From Acidobacteriaceae bacterium (lineage in GTDB: Bacteria; Acidobacteriota; Terriglobia; Terriglobales; Acidobacteriaceae): a DNA stretch of 64,000 nt. A model generated the notes under the pieces. It had not been told where the DNA came from. It ran no database searches and saw nothing but the letters and a program-made list of their open reading frames with translations. Positions 35,127-43,661 of this stretch are shown one piece after another; the stretch's first letter is position 1; every line of letters starts with the position of its first letter. Location: positions 1-64,000 of the forward strand of contig JANXZM010000077.1 of NCBI GenBank assembly GCA_025355505.1, written 5' to 3'. A program made the position numbers and the translations under genes.

Positions 35127-35576
35127 ATGACGCTCATCATTCGCCAGTCTCGCATTCACTCCTACGGCTGCTACTCCACGCGGCCGATTCGCAAAAAGAC
35201 GTTGATCGTGGAATACGTGGGCGAGTACCTGACCTACGAACAGGCCGACGATCTTTACGACGACTATCCGAACACGTATCTGTTCGGACTGGATGGCGGC
35301 AAACGCATTATTGACGGCTACGGGGTGGCCGCCTTCGTCAATCATTCCTGCAAACCGAACTGCGAGACCGATCAGATTCGGGGCAAGATGTGGATCATTG
35401 CGCTGCGCGATATTGAGGCTGGGGAAGAATTGACATACGACTACAACCTCTTCGATGGCGAGGATGATGCGCCCTGTTTATGCGGGACAGGGCGCTGCCG
35501 GGGAAGTCTGTATTCGGCGACGCACCTGCGCAAGCTCGCCAAAAAGCGCGCTAAGGCGGCGGCGGCGGTTTCGTAA
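35127..35576 (+). CDS. SET-domain protein methyltransferase
   Basis: About 149 residues from the ATG at 35127. The SET domain contains GCYSTRPIRKKTLIVEYVGE, the NHSCKPNCE motif that forms the SAM knot and ELTYDYN, which contributes the catalytic Tyr. A post-SET cysteine cluster follows (CLCGTGRCRG). SET enzymes methylate protein lysines. Bacterial members are less common, and the substrate is unknown. A basic tail (KKRAKAAAAVS) ends the protein. Confidence 0.88.
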   Translation: MTLIIRQSRIHSYGCYSTRPIRKKTLIVEYVGEYLTYEQADDLYDDYPNTYLFGLDGGKRIIDGYGVAAFVNHSCKPNCETDQIRGKMWIIALRDIEAGEELTYDYNLFDGEDDAPCLCGTGRCRGSLYSATHLRKLAKKRAKAAAAVS

Positions 35577-35647
35577 AAGAGACGCAACATTTTCCGATGC
35601 TACAATTATTTTCATTCTGATCGCGCTCGCGACTCTGGAGTCATGTT

Positions 35648-35932
35648 TTGAACCGTGCTTCCGCCGGCTTGGAAACCATCATCGCCAAAGCTCTTCATCG
35701 CGCGCCGCCGGGCGAGAGCGCGCTGCTGGCCTGGCCGATCGTGTGTGGCAGTGCGGTGGCCGATCGGACTCGGGCCCTGAGTTTTTCCGACGGTATTCTG
35801 CGAGTGGAAGTTGCTGACGCGGGATGGCGGCGGGAACTGGCAAGCCTGGCACCGCGTTATTTGGCCTTGATCAACAAATACTCCGGGACTCCGGTGAAGC
35901 GGATTGAATTCGTGGTGAAGGCCGCCCCGTAG
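35648..35932 (+). CDS. DUF721/DciA-like protein
   Basis: A 94-residue protein starting at a TTG (an ATG a few bases earlier hits an immediate stop). DUF721 features are AWPIVCGSAVADRTRAL and GILRVEVADAGWRRELA. The family includes DciA, the replicative helicase loader of most bacteria, which here would be the short version. It starts an operon with gatC and gatA. Confidence 0.8.
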   Translation: MNRASAGLETIIAKALHRAPPGESALLAWPIVCGSAVADRTRALSFSDGILRVEVADAGWRRELASLAPRYLALINKYSGTPVKRIEFVVKAAP

Positions 35933-35936
35933 ACTT

Positions 35937-36275
35937 ATGAAAGTTACCGACCAAGACGTCGCCTACGTGGCCGATCTTGCCAACCTCGAGTTAACCGAGG
36001 AAGAGCGCGCTCACATGCTCCGCGATTTGAATTCCATTCTTGAATATGTCGAGCGACTCAGCGAGCTGGAGACCGACAAAGTTGCGCCTATGGCCCAGGT
36101 CTCCGACCGCTACGGCGTGGACGAATCGCGGCAGGGGAGCGACCGGTTCGCGTACGCCATCCGGGAGGACGTGAAGGACGGTCTGCGGGAATCGCTGGCG
36201 CATGACGCCGCCGTGAAAAATGCGCCGGACACGGACGGGACGTTTTTCGAGGTGCCGAAGGTGATTGAGAGATAG
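35937..36275 (+). CDS. gatC: Asp/Glu-tRNA amidotransferase subunit C
   Basis: A 112-residue GatC that stabilises GatA in the transamidation of Glu-tRNAGln or Asp-tRNAAsn. Signatures are VTDQDVAYVADLANLELTEEE, LNSILEYVERLSEL, and a C-terminal DGTFFEVPKVIER. It lies 4 bases after the DUF721 stop, and gatA begins directly after its stop. Confidence 0.95.
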   Translation: MKVTDQDVAYVADLANLELTEEERAHMLRDLNSILEYVERLSELETDKVAPMAQVSDRYGVDESRQGSDRFAYAIREDVKDGLRESLAHDAAVKNAPDTDGTFFEVPKVIER

Positions 36276-37724
36276 ATGGTGTCCGCATTGACAATTGACG
36301 ATGTCAGGAATGCGATCGAAGCGGGGCAGACGACGGCGGCCGCGCTGGCTCGCGAATTCTACAGGCGCATCCGGCAGGAAGATTCCGAGATTGGCGCGTT
36401 TCTGACGTTGTGCGAAGAGCGCGCGCTGGCGCAGGCTGGGCGCATCGACCAGATGGCCGCGGAGGGCAAGCCCTTGCCTCCGCTGGCGGGAGTTCCGGTT
36501 GCGATTAAAGACGTCATGGTGACGAGTGGCGTGCGTACCACCGCTGGTTCGAAAATTCTCGAGAATTTTATTCCGCCGTATGACTGCACGGCGGTGGCTC
36601 GCCTGGAAGCAGCGGGCGCGGTGATTTTGGGCAAGCTTAACTGCGATGAGTTTGCCATGGGCTCGTCCAATGAGAACTCGGCGTATCACGCCGTGCACAA
36701 TCCGCGCGATAAGAGCCGCGTGCCGGGCGGCTCGTCGGGTGGATCGGCGGCAGCGGTTGCCGCGGAGCTGGCGGTGGCAACGCTTGGCTCCGATACGGGG
36801 GGATCGATTCGCCAGCCTGCGTCGTTCTGCGGCGTGGTCGGTCTGAAGCCGACCTATGGACGGGTGTCGCGCTATGGGCTGATTGCGTTTGCGTCATCGC
36901 TTGATCACGTCGGCCCGTTTGCGAAAACGGTGAAGGAAGTCGCGCTGGTGCTGCGCACGATTGCGGGCCGCGATCCCATGGATGCAACCTCCGCCGAGGT
37001 GCCCGTGCCCGACTATGTGGCGGAACTTGAGAAGCCGCTGAAAGGTTCGGGCGAAGCGTTGAAGATCGGCGTGGCCAAAGAATACTTCGGCTCGGGGCTC
37101 GACCCTGAAGTGCGGGCGGCGGTTGAGGCTGCGATTCAGAAGCTGGCTGAGTTAGGATGCGAGGTTGTGCCGGTAAGTTTGCCGCACACCGAGTATGCGA
37201 TTCCCACGTATTACATCGTGGCCACGGCGGAAGCGTCGTCGAATCTGGCGCGCTATGACGGTGTGCGCTACGGCTTCCGGGCCAAGGCAAGCAATCTTTC
37301 TGAAATGTACCGCTTGAGCCGCGATGGCGGATTCGGCATGGAAGTGAAACGCCGCATCATGCTCGGCACGTACGCGCTGAGCGCTGGATACTACGACGCC
37401 TACTACCTGAAGGCACAGAAAGTGCGCACGCTGCTGACGCGCGACTTCGACGAGGCATTTAAGAAAGTGGATGTGATCGCCACACCAACCTGTCCAACGC
37501 CTGCGTTCCGGCTGGGCGAGAAGGTGAACGATCCGCTGGCGATGTATCTTGCCGATATCTACACGGTGACTGCGAACCTGGCGGGCATTCCCGGAATCTC
37601 AGTGCCGTGCGGGGAGAATCACGAGAAGCTGCCGATTGGGTTGCAGCTGTTTGCGCGGCACTTCGATGAGGCGACGCTGCTGCGGGTGGCGCATGCGTAC
37701 GAGCAAGCGAGAAAGGCTGCGTAG
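36276..37724 (+). CDS. gatA: Asp/Glu-tRNA amidotransferase subunit A
   Basis: A 482-residue amidase-signature enzyme that produces ammonia from glutamine for tRNA transamidation. The Ser-cisSer-Lys triad is in [11 protein letters not shown] (Lys) and [17 protein letters not shown] (cis-Ser), with the nucleophile in [15 protein letters not shown]. Full length. gatB is not next to it and must be elsewhere in the genome. The start overlaps the gatC stop region. Confidence 0.97.
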   Translation: MVSALTIDDVRNAIEAGQTTAAALAREFYRRIRQEDSEIGAFLTLCEERALAQAGRIDQMAAEGKPLPPLAGVPVAIKDVMVTSGVRTTAGSKILENFIPPYDCTAVARLEAAGAVILGKLNCDEFAMGSSNENSAYHAVHNPRDKSRVPGGSSGGSAAAVAAELAVATLGSDTGGSIRQPASFCGVVGLKPTYGRVSRYGLIAFASSLDHVGPFAKTVKEVALVLRTIAGRDPMDATSAEVPVPDYVAELEKPLKGSGEALKIGVAKEYFGSGLDPEVRAAVEAAIQKLAELGCEVVPVSLPHTEYAIPTYYIVATAEASSNLARYDGVRYGFRAKASNLSEMYRLSRDGGFGMEVKRRIMLGTYALSAGYYDAYYLKAQKVRTLLTRDFDEAFKKVDVIATPTCPTPAFRLGEKVNDPLAMYLADIYTVTANLAGIPGISVPCGENHEKLPIGLQLFARHFDEATLLRVAHAYEQARKAA

Positions 37725-37809
37725 AGACAGCTGGGCGTGCGCACCACCCCGGCTGTTCAAGAAACCTGCCTCGAGATATTCTTTTGCGTTACACTGCGAG
37801 CAAAACGGA

Positions 37810-38097
37810 ATGTCACAAATTAATCTGCCCGAGCCTCTGGAGAAAGACGGCTTCAATCCCAAAGCGAGGATTCCATTCGGCGTCACCACCGCTCACATAC
37901 ACGCGGCAATGCAGGATTTCATCGACTTTGCGACCGCGGTTGACACGCAGCTTTACGCCAAGGAAATGGCCAGCCTGGAAAATACAATGATGCAAGCGAA
38001 CTTCAGCAGCTTGGTTGGCGAAATCATGGGCGCGCGCATTCCCAAGCACTGCCCAACGGTGGTTAAGAACCTTTACCACAACGGGCACCCGGTATGA
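37810..38097 (+). CDS. Unknown 95 aa protein, first gene of DUF262 block
   Basis: It starts MSQINLPEPLEKDGFNPK at an ATG 86 bases after gatA. The rest is helical and mildly hydrophobic (TTAHIHAAMQDFIDFATAVD, ENTMMQANFSSLVGEI). I do not recognise the family. The next start codon overlaps its stop (ATGA), so it is co-translated with the nucleotidyltransferase-like protein. Base composition is less GC-rich than gatA. It may be a small partner or antitoxin-like subunit. That is inference. Confidence 0.6.
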   Translation: MSQINLPEPLEKDGFNPKARIPFGVTTAHIHAAMQDFIDFATAVDTQLYAKEMASLENTMMQANFSSLVGEIMGARIPKHCPTVVKNLYHNGHPV

Positions 38098-38678
38098 CCG
38101 CGAAAGAATTGTCCGCGTTAGCAAGCAGAGGCCAGATCGAGGAAATCATCGGACAGCTTTTCTCAGGGGTCCCGTCCGCTTTCAACGACCGACCCACCGA
38201 CTACCCGAAGTTCCTTGGTCAGATTGCGGGTGCATTGAAGTGTGATGTCGCAAATGTCGCCGTAGTGGGCAGTGGAAGATTTGGGTTCAGCCTCGCACCT
38301 CATAAGTTTGGCCGTCCGTTCAATGACCGCTCAGATATTGATGTCGTTATCGTTGACCCCAATTTCTTCGACTCGGCATGGCTGGAACTCATCCGTTACG
38401 ATTTCAAATCCCTCACATTCGATCGTGACGTCTCACAATCGCTTTGGGATCATCACAGAAACCATGTATTCTGGGGCTATCTCGAACCCTACAATCTCAA
38501 GACGGCGCTTTCGGTGTACCGGAGGGTCTGGTTTCCGATGGTCGCCAGTTTAGGATTTTTCCGCGCTGCGGCAGGAAGACCCGTCAAGGCACGCGTGTAC
38601 CGAACTTGGGAACATGCGAAGAGTTATCACAGGTTTGGCATTAGGCTAATTACGTCATCGAAGATGGGAGAGCGCTGA
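38094..38678 (+). CDS. Nucleotidyltransferase-like protein
   Basis: A 194-residue protein with a motif typical of minimal nucleotidyltransferase folds: GSGRFGFS near 59-66 and DID near 81-83 in the SDIDVVIVD strand. An all-alpha part follows, without a clear HEPN domain. The family is likely to act as a nucleotidyltransferase, possibly on RNA, nucleotide or protein, but the substrate is not assigned. Its stop TGA overlaps the ATG of the DUF262 gene, so it is the middle gene of three. Confidence 0.7.
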   Translation: MTAKELSALASRGQIEEIIGQLFSGVPSAFNDRPTDYPKFLGQIAGALKCDVANVAVVGSGRFGFSLAPHKFGRPFNDRSDIDVVIVDPNFFDSAWLELIRYDFKSLTFDRDVSQSLWDHHRNHVFWGYLEPYNLKTALSVYRRVWFPMVASLGFFRAAAGRPVKARVYRTWEHAKSYHRFGIRLITSSKMGER

Positions 38679-39760
38679 TGAAATTCGACGTAACGTCTTA
38701 CTCGTTGAGCTGGTTTAAAGATCGCTACAACGAGGAGACCCTCACTATCAAGCCGCCCTACCAGCGTCGACCTGTTTGGGGTTTGCGTCAGAAGGCGAAG
38801 CTGATCGAATCCGTTTTGCTAGAGCTGCCGATCCCAGAACTGTTCCTTGACGAAACCACCGACGATGAGGGCAAGACTCGATTTGCCATTATTGACGGTC
38901 AGCAGCGTACTCGAGCCGTGCTGCAGTTCTTGGGTCTGGATCGTGACCCACTGGAGCAGGAGTACAATGATTTCGAATTAGGCACCCTCGACAGTGATTC
39001 GCCTTACAAAGACAAAAACTTCAAAAACTTGAGCCCCGCCGAGCGTAAAACCTTCTTCAGCTACAAATTTAGTATACGGACACTATACAATCCGAGTGAC
39101 CTGGAAGTGCGTGACACCTTCAAGCGGATCAACCAATATCTCACCAAGCTTAACGATCAAGAACTCCGCAACGCGACCTATTCGGGTCCATTTGTCCGTC
39201 TCGTTGAAGCATTAGCGGACAACAAGTTTTGGACAGAGCAGGGCGTGTTCAGGACCTCACATATAAGACGGATGAAAGATGTCCAATATGTCAGCGAATT
39301 AGTTATCGGTGTCGCTTCCGGTCCTCAGGGAGGATCTACCAGTGTCATAGACGACTATTACAGCAACTTCGAGGACTATAAAGACGAGATTCCCAATGAA
39401 GAGGACATTAAGGAGCGTTATGAGAGCGCGATCGAAACGATAAAGGCAATTTTTCCAGAGTTGAAAAAGGCGGGCAGATTTAAGAACCTAGCCGATTTCT
39501 ACTCGCTGTTTGTGTCAATCGCCGCTTTGAACCGGGAGGGCATCGAATTTCCTAACAATGGAAAAGGCTTAACCAACCTCCGACAGGCTCTCGTGGGTTT
39601 TTCAGATGCGGTAGACAAACGGTTAAGTAACCCCAAGGCACAGATTAGTGACCCGGCAATACAATATGCGCGCGCCATCGAAAAGGGCGTTAACGACAAG
39701 AGCCGAAGGTCAGCACGACATAAAGCATTAGTCACCGTCTTGGAGAGGCACGGGGTTTAG
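38678..39760 (+). CDS. DUF262-family (ParB-fold) protein
   Basis: A 360-residue protein with an N-terminal DUF262 domain: PPYQRRPVW near 26-34 and IIDGQQRTRAV near 72-82, the ParB-like active-site signature known from GmrSD restriction enzymes. A C-terminal helical region has no HNH/DUF1524 nuclease motif, so it is unlike complete GmrSD. DUF262 proteins hydrolyse NTPs and often function in defence against phage. It ends 4 bases into the convergent methyltransferase gene. Confidence 0.8.
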   Translation: MKFDVTSYSLSWFKDRYNEETLTIKPPYQRRPVWGLRQKAKLIESVLLELPIPELFLDETTDDEGKTRFAIIDGQQRTRAVLQFLGLDRDPLEQEYNDFELGTLDSDSPYKDKNFKNLSPAERKTFFSYKFSIRTLYNPSDLEVRDTFKRINQYLTKLNDQELRNATYSGPFVRLVEALADNKFWTEQGVFRTSHIRRMKDVQYVSELVIGVASGPQGGSTSVIDDYYSNFEDYKDEIPNEEDIKERYESAIETIKAIFPELKKAGRFKNLADFYSLFVSIAALNREGIEFPNNGKGLTNLRQALVGFSDAVDKRLSNPKAQISDPAIQYARAIEKGVNDKSRRSARHKALVTVLERHGV

Positions 39761-40680
39761 ACACATACACCAGCATCGACACTGACCCGTGACAGGTGCT
39801 TGATCGCGGTTGCTGCGAGTTCAAAGTAATTCTGACATTTCTCAACACCGATACAACTCACGCCCAATGCCTCTGCAGCCGCCACCGTGGAGCCGGAACC
39901 CATAAACGGGTCGAGCACGGTGCCTTTCCCCAGCGGCAGCACGGCAAAAACCAAGTCGCGCAACAGTGCTTGGGGTTTCAGACTTGGGTGCGCCGCAAGT
40001 TTGCGTTCCTCTCGTGGCGTGCGCCCCCCTTTCACTAAATCTGAAAACGGCAACCCTTCCGGCAGCCGTCGCAAGCCGCCCGTTTCAAATTGGCGCAGGC
40101 AATCGCTCACCTTCATGCCGGCGAGCAGCGGTTTGCGCAGTATGCCCCATGGCTCATAGCAGCCGCGCGGCAAGGAGCACACGTCCGGAAATTCCTCCTC
40201 CGCATTCTTTGGCCGGTCGCCGCCGCGCAGCGTCTGCACCACGCGGATTAGCTGCCCGCGAAATTCCAGGCCGCCAGCCACAAGCGCGCTGTAGACCATT
40301 TGGCACATGAAGGAATTGCAAGCGATGAAAACGTGACCGCCCGGCCTAAGCACATGCGTGGCAACCTTGGCCCATTCGGTGAAGAACCGGCAAACCTGTG
40401 CGCGCTCTTTGGCGTTCAGCGCCGTAAATCGGGGAAGCGGCTGGCGCACGGAGCCATCGAAAGACGGTGGGATGCGCCAGATGCCGCCATTGCCGTTGGC
40501 CCGCTTTTCAAGCTGGTCGAACTCATACTCCTTCAAGCCATAGGGCGGGTCGGTGACAATCCCGTGGATTGAATTCTCCGGGGTACGCCCCATCCACTCT
40601 AAGCAATCGGCGTGGACGATGAGGGATTCGCCAACGGTCTTGTGCGCGTAATTAAGGGCAAACTTTGCGAGCGGAGGCAT
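39757..40680 (-). CDS. Site-specific DNA methyltransferase (N4/N6)
   Basis: A 307-residue amino-methyltransferase with motif IV DPPYGL near 43-48 and motif I DPFMGSGST near 255-263. This order (IV before I) places it in the beta class. It could modify adenine-N6 or cytosine-N4. No restriction endonuclease gene is next to it in the usual place, but the convergent DUF262 gene overlaps by 4 bases. The target site is unknown. Confidence 0.88.
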   Translation of the reverse strand: MPPLAKFALNYAHKTVGESLIVHADCLEWMGRTPENSIHGIVTDPPYGLKEYEFDQLEKRANGNGGIWRIPPSFDGSVRQPLPRFTALNAKERAQVCRFFTEWAKVATHVLRPGGHVFIACNSFMCQMVYSALVAGGLEFRGQLIRVVQTLRGGDRPKNAEEEFPDVCSLPRGCYEPWGILRKPLLAGMKVSDCLRQFETGGLRRLPEGLPFSDLVKGGRTPREERKLAAHPSLKPQALLRDLVFAVLPLGKGTVLDPFMGSGSTVAAAEALGVSCIGVEKCQNYFELAATAIKHLSRVSVDAGVCV

Positions 40681-40803
40681 CTCTATTTTGGCAAGTATAA
40701 CCCACCATCGGCGAGACTATAGCGTAACCCTGCACACGAATGGACGCTGCCGGGTGTCCCGCTCAAGCTCCGCTTGAGCGGGGTGTTCGCCGATCCTCTT
40801 AAC

Positions 40804-41385
40804 TTACAGCACCTTGTAATACCGCTCGCCCGCGCACGCTCTGCAAAGCACGCGCCCGTCGCGCAGAACTTCGCGGCGGAAGTTGATGCCTTCGCCGCAT
40901 TCGGCGCAGACTATGCGGTCGCCTTTGTATCCGGGGAACTCTTCCGCCGGGAGATCGACCTTCACCCACTGCTTGGTAAATAAGTCGTCCTCCGGCATTT
41001 CGCGATAGGCCAGCATCTGCTGCTGGTTCTTGCTTTCGATTTCGGGGTGCATTGAGCGCGCCAGTGCCTTGGACGATTCTTTGGCGGCGATGCGGATGGC
41101 TTTGCCGGTGCTCACGTCCACGAAGGTCGCGGCCATTTTTCCCCAGTCGCGAAATTTCAGGGCGCGCTTTCCGAGACGGCATCCGGTGACCACGGCGATG
41201 GCGTCGGTGGCGCAGCGGTCGATTTCGACGAAGGTGACCAGACGCTTGCGATCTTTTCCGCGAGGATCGTCGATGCTCAGCTTCTCTAGCCCCAACATGG
41301 CCAGGCGCACGCCCAGTACCTGGCCCGCGCAAAGATGGCCGTGGGCTTGCTCGGCTTCGAGAAGGTAGTCGTCTAAGGACAGCAT
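40804..41385 (-). CDS. FmdE-family protein with zinc-finger tail
   Basis: A 193-residue protein. Residues 1-140 belong to the FmdE family (HGHLCAGQVLGVRLAMLG; EIDRCATDAIAVVTGC), first known from formylmethanofuran dehydrogenase subunit E. A TRASH/zinc-finger-like tail carries CAECGEGINF and LCRACAG. Such stand-alone proteins in bacteria are thought to bind a molybdenum or tungsten cofactor-related ligand or metals. The exact role is unknown. Confidence 0.8.
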   Translation of the reverse strand: MLSLDDYLLEAEQAHGHLCAGQVLGVRLAMLGLEKLSIDDPRGKDRKRLVTFVEIDRCATDAIAVVTGCRLGKRALKFRDWGKMAATFVDVSTGKAIRIAAKESSKALARSMHPEIESKNQQQMLAYREMPEDDLFTKQWVKVDLPAEEFPGYKGDRIVCAECGEGINFRREVLRDGRVLCRACAGERYYKVL

Positions 41386-41427
41386 GGGATATTGTAATTT
41401 TGTAATTCTGTAAAGTTGGTAAAGTTT

Positions 41428-41508
41428 GTCATCCTGAGCGAAGCGAAGGACCTACGCATTCCTACGCTGCGAGCAAATGCGTAGGTCCTTCGCTTCGCTC
41501 AGGATGAC
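41428..41508. repeat. Perfect 33-bp inverted repeat
   Basis: Arms 41428-41460 and 41476-41508 are exact reverse complements (GTCATCCTGAGCGAAGCGAA...), separated by 15 bases. Folded as RNA it would form a very stable stem. A half-copy, CTCCGCTCAGGATGACAT, is at about 63220-63238. It lies between the FmdE-like gene and cysS. Confidence 0.9.
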
Positions 41509-41512
41509 ATTT

Positions 41513-41608
41513 TTTGAACTGCCACCTGTTTGAACTGCCACCTGTTTGAACTGCCATCTGTTTGAACTGCCATCTGTTTGAACTGCCATCTGTTTGAACT
41601 GCCACCTG
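41513..41608. repeat. Six-copy 16-base tandem repeat
   Basis: TTTGAACTGCCACCTG occurs six times head to tail. Copies 3, 4 and 5 have GCCATCTG. It starts 4 bases after the long inverted repeat. It is too short in unit and has no spacers, so it is not a CRISPR. Confidence 0.9.
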
Positions 41609-41650
41609 GGACTCTTCAGGTCGCCTGATTACACAATTACGAAATTTCCT

Positions 41651-43135
41651 TCATTTTCTTCGCCACCGCACTCCGTCTTTGGTGTTCTCCACGATGATGC
41701 CGGCAGCGGTCAGTTCGGCTCGCAGCGCGTCGGAGGCTTTGAAGTTTCGAGTTTTTCTCGCAGCTTCCATTTCGGCCAGCATCCGATTGACTTGTTCGTC
41801 GGCGAGTTGCGCGGAGCCGGCGACCTCCATCAATTCCGGGCTGATTTCTTTTTCCCGCCCTTCGGCGCGGGCCCAGTCGAGGATGGCTTTCATCTTGGGC
41901 TGGTCGTCGTCTTGCAGCACGCCGAATATCTCGTCGAACTTTTCGAGCGCACCGAGCAGCGGCTTCACGTCGTCCTGGCGAACCTCTGTCGCATCGAGGG
42001 CGGTGTTGGCTTTGCGCAACATGTCGAACATGGCGGCTTGCGCTTCGGCGGTGTTCAAGTCATCGTCGAGCGCGCTTTTTATCTGCGCGATGGTTTCGTC
42101 CGCCAGTTGCGCCATGGGCTGGGTCGCGCCAGCGAGGAACGGCGTGCTCGTCAGGCGGAAGCGGAAGTTGCGCAATTTTTCCACCGAACTTGCCGCGGAC
42201 TTCAAGCCATCGAAAGTGAAGTTGAGCTGATTACGATAGGGCACCTGGGTCAGCAGCCAGCGGATCGATGACGGCTTGTGCCCGCGCAGCACAAGATCCC
42301 GGATGGTGAAAAAGTTCCCGAGACTTTTTGACATCTTCTGGCCCTCGACCAGCAGAAAGCGCGAATGAAACCAATAGCGCGCAAGCTGCTTTCCGCTAAG
42401 CGCTTCCGACTGCGCGATTTCATTTTCGTGATGCGGAAAAATCAGGTCTTCGCCGCCAGCGTGCAAATCAAAACTCGGCCCCAGTTGCTCCATCGACATC
42501 ACCGAGCACTCGATGTGCCAACCCGGACGCCCCGGCCCAATCGAAGTGTTCCACGAGGCCTCGCCCGGCTTCGGAGCCTTCCAGAGCGCGAAGTCGCGGG
42601 CGCTGTCTTTTTCATATTCGTCCAGATCGACGCGCGCGCCGTCGGTCATGCCGGCAAAATCTTTTTTTGAAAGCTTGCCGTACTCGGGAAATTTCGCGAT
42701 GCGGAAATAGTAAGAACCGTCGTCGGTGCGGTACGCGAAACCTTTCTTCACCAGTTCGGCAATGAAGCCGGCCATCGCATCGATGTGTTCGGTAGCGCGC
42801 ACCAGAACCGGTGGCTCAATGCTCAAAGTAGCCGAATCTTCCAGAAAGGCCTGGGTAAACTTCGCAGTGTACTGCTGCACGGTCACGCCGTCACGCGCGG
42901 AGTTGCGGATGATCTTGTCGTCCACGTCGGTGATGTTCATGACGTAGCGGACGTCGTATCCGCTCTGACGCAGAAAGCGATAGAGAAGATCGACGGCGAT
43001 AAATGTGCGGAAATTGCCGATGTGGCCGTAGTCATAGACGGTCGGCCCGCAGGCATACATGCGGACGCGGTTGCCATCGAGCGGATGGAAGTCTTCGATC
43101 TTCCCGGAAAGAGTGTTATAGAGACGCAGTGCCAT
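41651..43135 (-). CDS. cysS: Cysteinyl-tRNA synthetase
   Basis: Class Ia synthetase, about 494 residues from the Met of MALRLYNTLSG. The earlier Met at 43168 is possible, but homologues begin here. HIGH appears as GHIGNF and KMSKS as KMSKSLGN. Zinc ligand Cys lies in MYACGPTVYDYG with the others in the CSVMSMEQLG region. The enzyme attaches Cys to tRNACys. The C-terminal anticodon-binding domain is complete. Confidence 0.97.
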   Translation of the reverse strand: MALRLYNTLSGKIEDFHPLDGNRVRMYACGPTVYDYGHIGNFRTFIAVDLLYRFLRQSGYDVRYVMNITDVDDKIIRNSARDGVTVQQYTAKFTQAFLEDSATLSIEPPVLVRATEHIDAMAGFIAELVKKGFAYRTDDGSYYFRIAKFPEYGKLSKKDFAGMTDGARVDLDEYEKDSARDFALWKAPKPGEASWNTSIGPGRPGWHIECSVMSMEQLGPSFDLHAGGEDLIFPHHENEIAQSEALSGKQLARYWFHSRFLLVEGQKMSKSLGNFFTIRDLVLRGHKPSSIRWLLTQVPYRNQLNFTFDGLKSAASSVEKLRNFRFRLTSTPFLAGATQPMAQLADETIAQIKSALDDDLNTAEAQAAMFDMLRKANTALDATEVRQDDVKPLLGALEKFDEIFGVLQDDDQPKMKAILDWARAEGREKEISPELMEVAGSAQLADEQVNRMLAEMEAARKTRNFKASDALRAELTAAGIIVENTKDGVRWRRK

Positions 43136-43400
43136 GGATGAGTTCGCGAGCGCAGTATGAACTTTCATTCTAGGTGCGCGCTGGAAAAGGGGTCAAATGG
43201 GGTGCGGGGTAGCGATACAAACGGGAAAACTGCCACCCCTGCGCCTCTGGGCTGGCATCGGGTGCGCGGGAAGGCGTAATTTGCGCATGGTGGGAGAGTG
43301 AGCGGCACCCGGCGATTCCGATCAGGGCTAGCGACATGGGCCCGGCTTCGGAGGTGGATGAGTCTGTAGACGAAAGTCGCGAGACGGACAAATGAAAACC

Positions 43401-43637
43401 CTAGAACAAAATTCCGATTCCAGACAGCATGGGCAAAAGCGTAATGCCAAAAGTGTTTGCGCCGTAGAAGGTCCAGTACGAACCAACCACCTTCACCGGA
43501 TTGGCGATGAGATATCCGCCAATACAAGTGATGAAGAAACCGAGCGGGAAGTGGCCAAGCCCGCCCGGCGTGCCACCCACATCGCTAAAGGAAGGGTTTT
43601 CCAGGTGGTTGAGGATGTCAGAGCGCTTGAGCGCTCG
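43401..43637 (-). pseudogene. Truncated small membrane protein remnant
   Basis: Without an ATG, one frame reads NHLENPSFSDVGGTPGGLGH, then FPLGFFITCIGGYLIANPVKVV and GSYWTFYGANTFGITLLPML before a TAG at 43401-43403. This is coherent membrane-protein sequence, but with the start missing and a stop near the expected end of the second helix. It is probably a decayed gene. Confidence 0.45.
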
Positions 43638-43661
43638 CGAGGAACGTCATCCGGTGCCCGT

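Noticed and set aside
41513-41608. Possible CRISPR array
   Set aside because: Units of 16 bases are contiguous, with no spacers, and no cas genes are present.
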